This document shows positions 62,746 through 64,000 of a DNA stretch of 64,000 nt, piece by piece. Within the stretch, counting starts at the first letter, position 1. Every line of letters starts with the position of its first letter. The translations under genes and the position numbers were made by a program. This stretch comes from Castor canadensis (taxonomy: Eukaryota > Chordata > Mammalia > Rodentia > Castoridae), in assembly GCF_047511655.1 (NCBI RefSeq), contig NC_133397.1, forward strand, positions 125,019,308 through 125,083,307, read 5' to 3'. The notes beneath the pieces were generated by a model, which saw only the letters and a list, made by a program, of their open reading frames with translations, was not told the DNA's origin and did not search any database.

Positions 62746-62892
62746 AATTTTTTCTCTTTAGCTTCTCACATGCTGATTCATATTTTATTCAAGTGATTTC
62801 CCAACTTTTATGTGTATCAGAATCTAGTGGAGGACTTTATAATAATTTGCACAGTGGCCCATATCCAAACACAATACATCTAAATCTCTTGT
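62746..62892 (+). repeat. 147-bp foreign segment with MER5A-like text inside L1 ORF2
   Basis: L1 ORF2 text breaks after 'gcccacct' (62738-62745) and resumes in register with a second 'gcccacct' (62893-62900). The inserted 147 bases are not L1. About 62793-62845, 'aagtgatttcccaacttttatgtgtatcagaatctagtggagg', resembles one end of the ancient MER5A hAT element. The remaining 45 or so bases at the left are unassigned. Confidence 0.65.
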
Positions 62893-64000
62893 GCCCACCT
62901 CATTTTTGACAAAGGTGCCAAAAACAGACGGTGGAGAAAAGATAGCCTCTTCAATAAACGTTGCTGGGAAAAGTGGTTATCTGCCTGCAGAAAACTGAAA
63001 CTAGAGCCATGCCAGTCACCCTGTGTTAGTATCAACTCAAAGTGGATTAAGGACCTTAATATCAGACCTGAAATCTTGCAGTTGTACAGGAAAGAGCAGG
63101 GAATACTAGGTATAGGCAGGGACTTCCTCAGTAGAACTCAAGTGGCTTAGCAACTAAGAGAAATGATTGACAAATGGGACTACGTGAAATTAAAAACTTA
63201 GAAATGGTCTCTAAATTGAAGAGACCACCCACAGAATGGGAGAAAATATTTGCTACCTAAATAGACAGGGGACTGATAAGCAGAGGAAATCAAAAAACTA
63301 CTCCCCAAAAATCAATGAACCAACAAAGAAGTGGGCAACTGACCTAAACAGAACTTTTTCAAAGGAAGAAGTTCAAATGGCCAAAAAACGCACGAAAAAA
63401 TGCTCACCATCCCTGGCCATAATGGAAATGCAAAGCAAAACCACACTAAAATTCCACCTCACTCCTGTTAGAATAGCTATTATCAAGAATAACAACAACA
63501 ACGTATGTTGGTGAAGATGCAAGGAAAAAGGAACCCTCATACACTGCTATTGGGAATGTAAGCTAGTACAACCACTTTGGAAAACAATTTGGAGGTTTCT
63601 TAAAAAACTAGAAATACATCTGCCATATGATCCAGCAATCCCACTCCTAGGGATATACACAAAGGAATGCGACTCAGGTTATTATAAAGGAACCTGCACA
63701 TCCATGTTTATTGCAGCACTATTCACAATAGCCAAGTTATGGAAATAGCCACAATACCCTACTACCAATGGATTAAGAAAACGTGGTGTTTATACACAAT
63801 GTAATTTTATTCAGCCCCAAAGAAGAATGAAATTTTGTCATTCACAGGAAAATGGATGGAACTGGAGACCATCATCTTAAGCAAAGTTAGTCAGACTCAG
63901 AAGGTAGATATCACTCATATGTGGATTATAGACCTAAAACAAATGTAGTAATATTATTGGACACAGGTCACACACTAAGGGGAGACCATGCATGGGGGGA

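Larger units (their letters stand above)
59304..64000 (+). mobile_element. L1 retrotransposon with intact 5' end, ORF1 deleted, ORF2 broken; runs off right edge
   Basis: Opens with 'gaggaggatacaagatggtgg', a typical L1 start, followed by about 1 kb of 5' UTR (to about 60370). No ORF1 follows. The sequence passes straight into the middle of the ORF2 endonuclease domain: 'GDFNTPLSPIDRSCRQKINK' (about 60450-60510) and, after a frame change, '[22 protein letters not shown]' and '[13 protein letters not shown]' (frame 60535-61080). Reverse-transcriptase text runs from about 61140 to 62560, including '[16 protein letters not shown]' and the active-site box as 'FSDDMIL' (about 62108-62128), both aspartates kept. 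Then 'WVGRINIVK...'-like text (here [15 protein letters not shown]), a 147-bp foreign insert (62746-62892), and the C-terminal part ('HLTPVRIAIIK', about 63450). The window ends in the early 3' UTR. Many in-frame stops (for example in the 61460-61490 and 61660-61680 stretches) and a small deletion near 61805-61816 make it inactive. Confidence 0.93.

Noticed and set aside
1-64000. CRISPR arrays, tRNA or rRNA genes, bacterial operons
   Set aside because: Regularly spaced unique spacers are absent. tRNA-like sequences are SINEs with A-rich tails, and composition and repeats are mammalian.

Overview
This is a vertebrate nuclear, non-coding window: AT-rich, CpG-poor, dense in interspersed repeats and microsatellites, with no bacterial-style coding. 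The repeats point to a rodent. A recurrent tRNA/ID-type SINE (reading 'ctaggcaggtgctctaccacttgagccactccaccagc' style on the minus strand), a fairly young L1 with a G-rich 3' UTR, and an MT-like MaLR LTR occur beside mammal-wide MIR, L2, MER5 and MLT1-type relics. From memory, the SINE and L1 look most like those of beavers or other Castorimorpha. That placement is an inference. I found no intact host gene, RNA gene, CpG island or CRISPR array.

Layout. 1-549 is the 5' end of a minus-strand L1 that runs off the left edge. 0.6-6.2 kb is unique AT-rich sequence with SINEs, old L1 pieces, a young L1 3' end (4312-4850) and a GGAA-type microsatellite. 6208-9362 is the only protein-like object: a processed pseudogene of DNTTIP2 (Fcf2-domain nucleolar protein) on the minus strand. 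It is broken by stops and frameshifts, and a 5'-truncated L1 lies inside its last codons (6556-7015). A second L1 (9400-10050) sits just upstream of it. 10.07-14.2 kb is decayed ancient L1. 14.2-30 kb is mostly unique DNA with MIR/L2/MER5/MaLR relics, SINEs and microsatellites. 30.0-31.1 kb is an L1 ORF2/3'UTR tail, followed by an MLT1-type LTR near 32.1-32.5 kb. 34.9-37.1 kb holds MIR and other ancient repeats. 39.66-40.53 kb is a SINE split in two by L1 insertions. 40.5-59.2 kb is again mostly unique, with an MT-like LTR at 46.8-47.2 kb and scattered SINE/MIR copies. 59.3-64.0 kb is a plus-strand L1 that keeps its 5' UTR but lacks ORF1 and the start of ORF2. Its ORF2 carries many stops and a 147-bp foreign insert, and it runs off the right edge.

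Nothing here works together as a pathway. The window records successive retrotransposition: ancient MIR/L2/L1M/MER5, then MaLR LTRs and SINEs, then the DNTTIP2 retrocopy, then young L1s landing in and beside it. I found no convincing new biological system. The best leads are structural: the nested retrocopy with readable target-site duplications, the ORF1-less L1 with a spliced-looking structure, and the foreign segment inside its ORF2.
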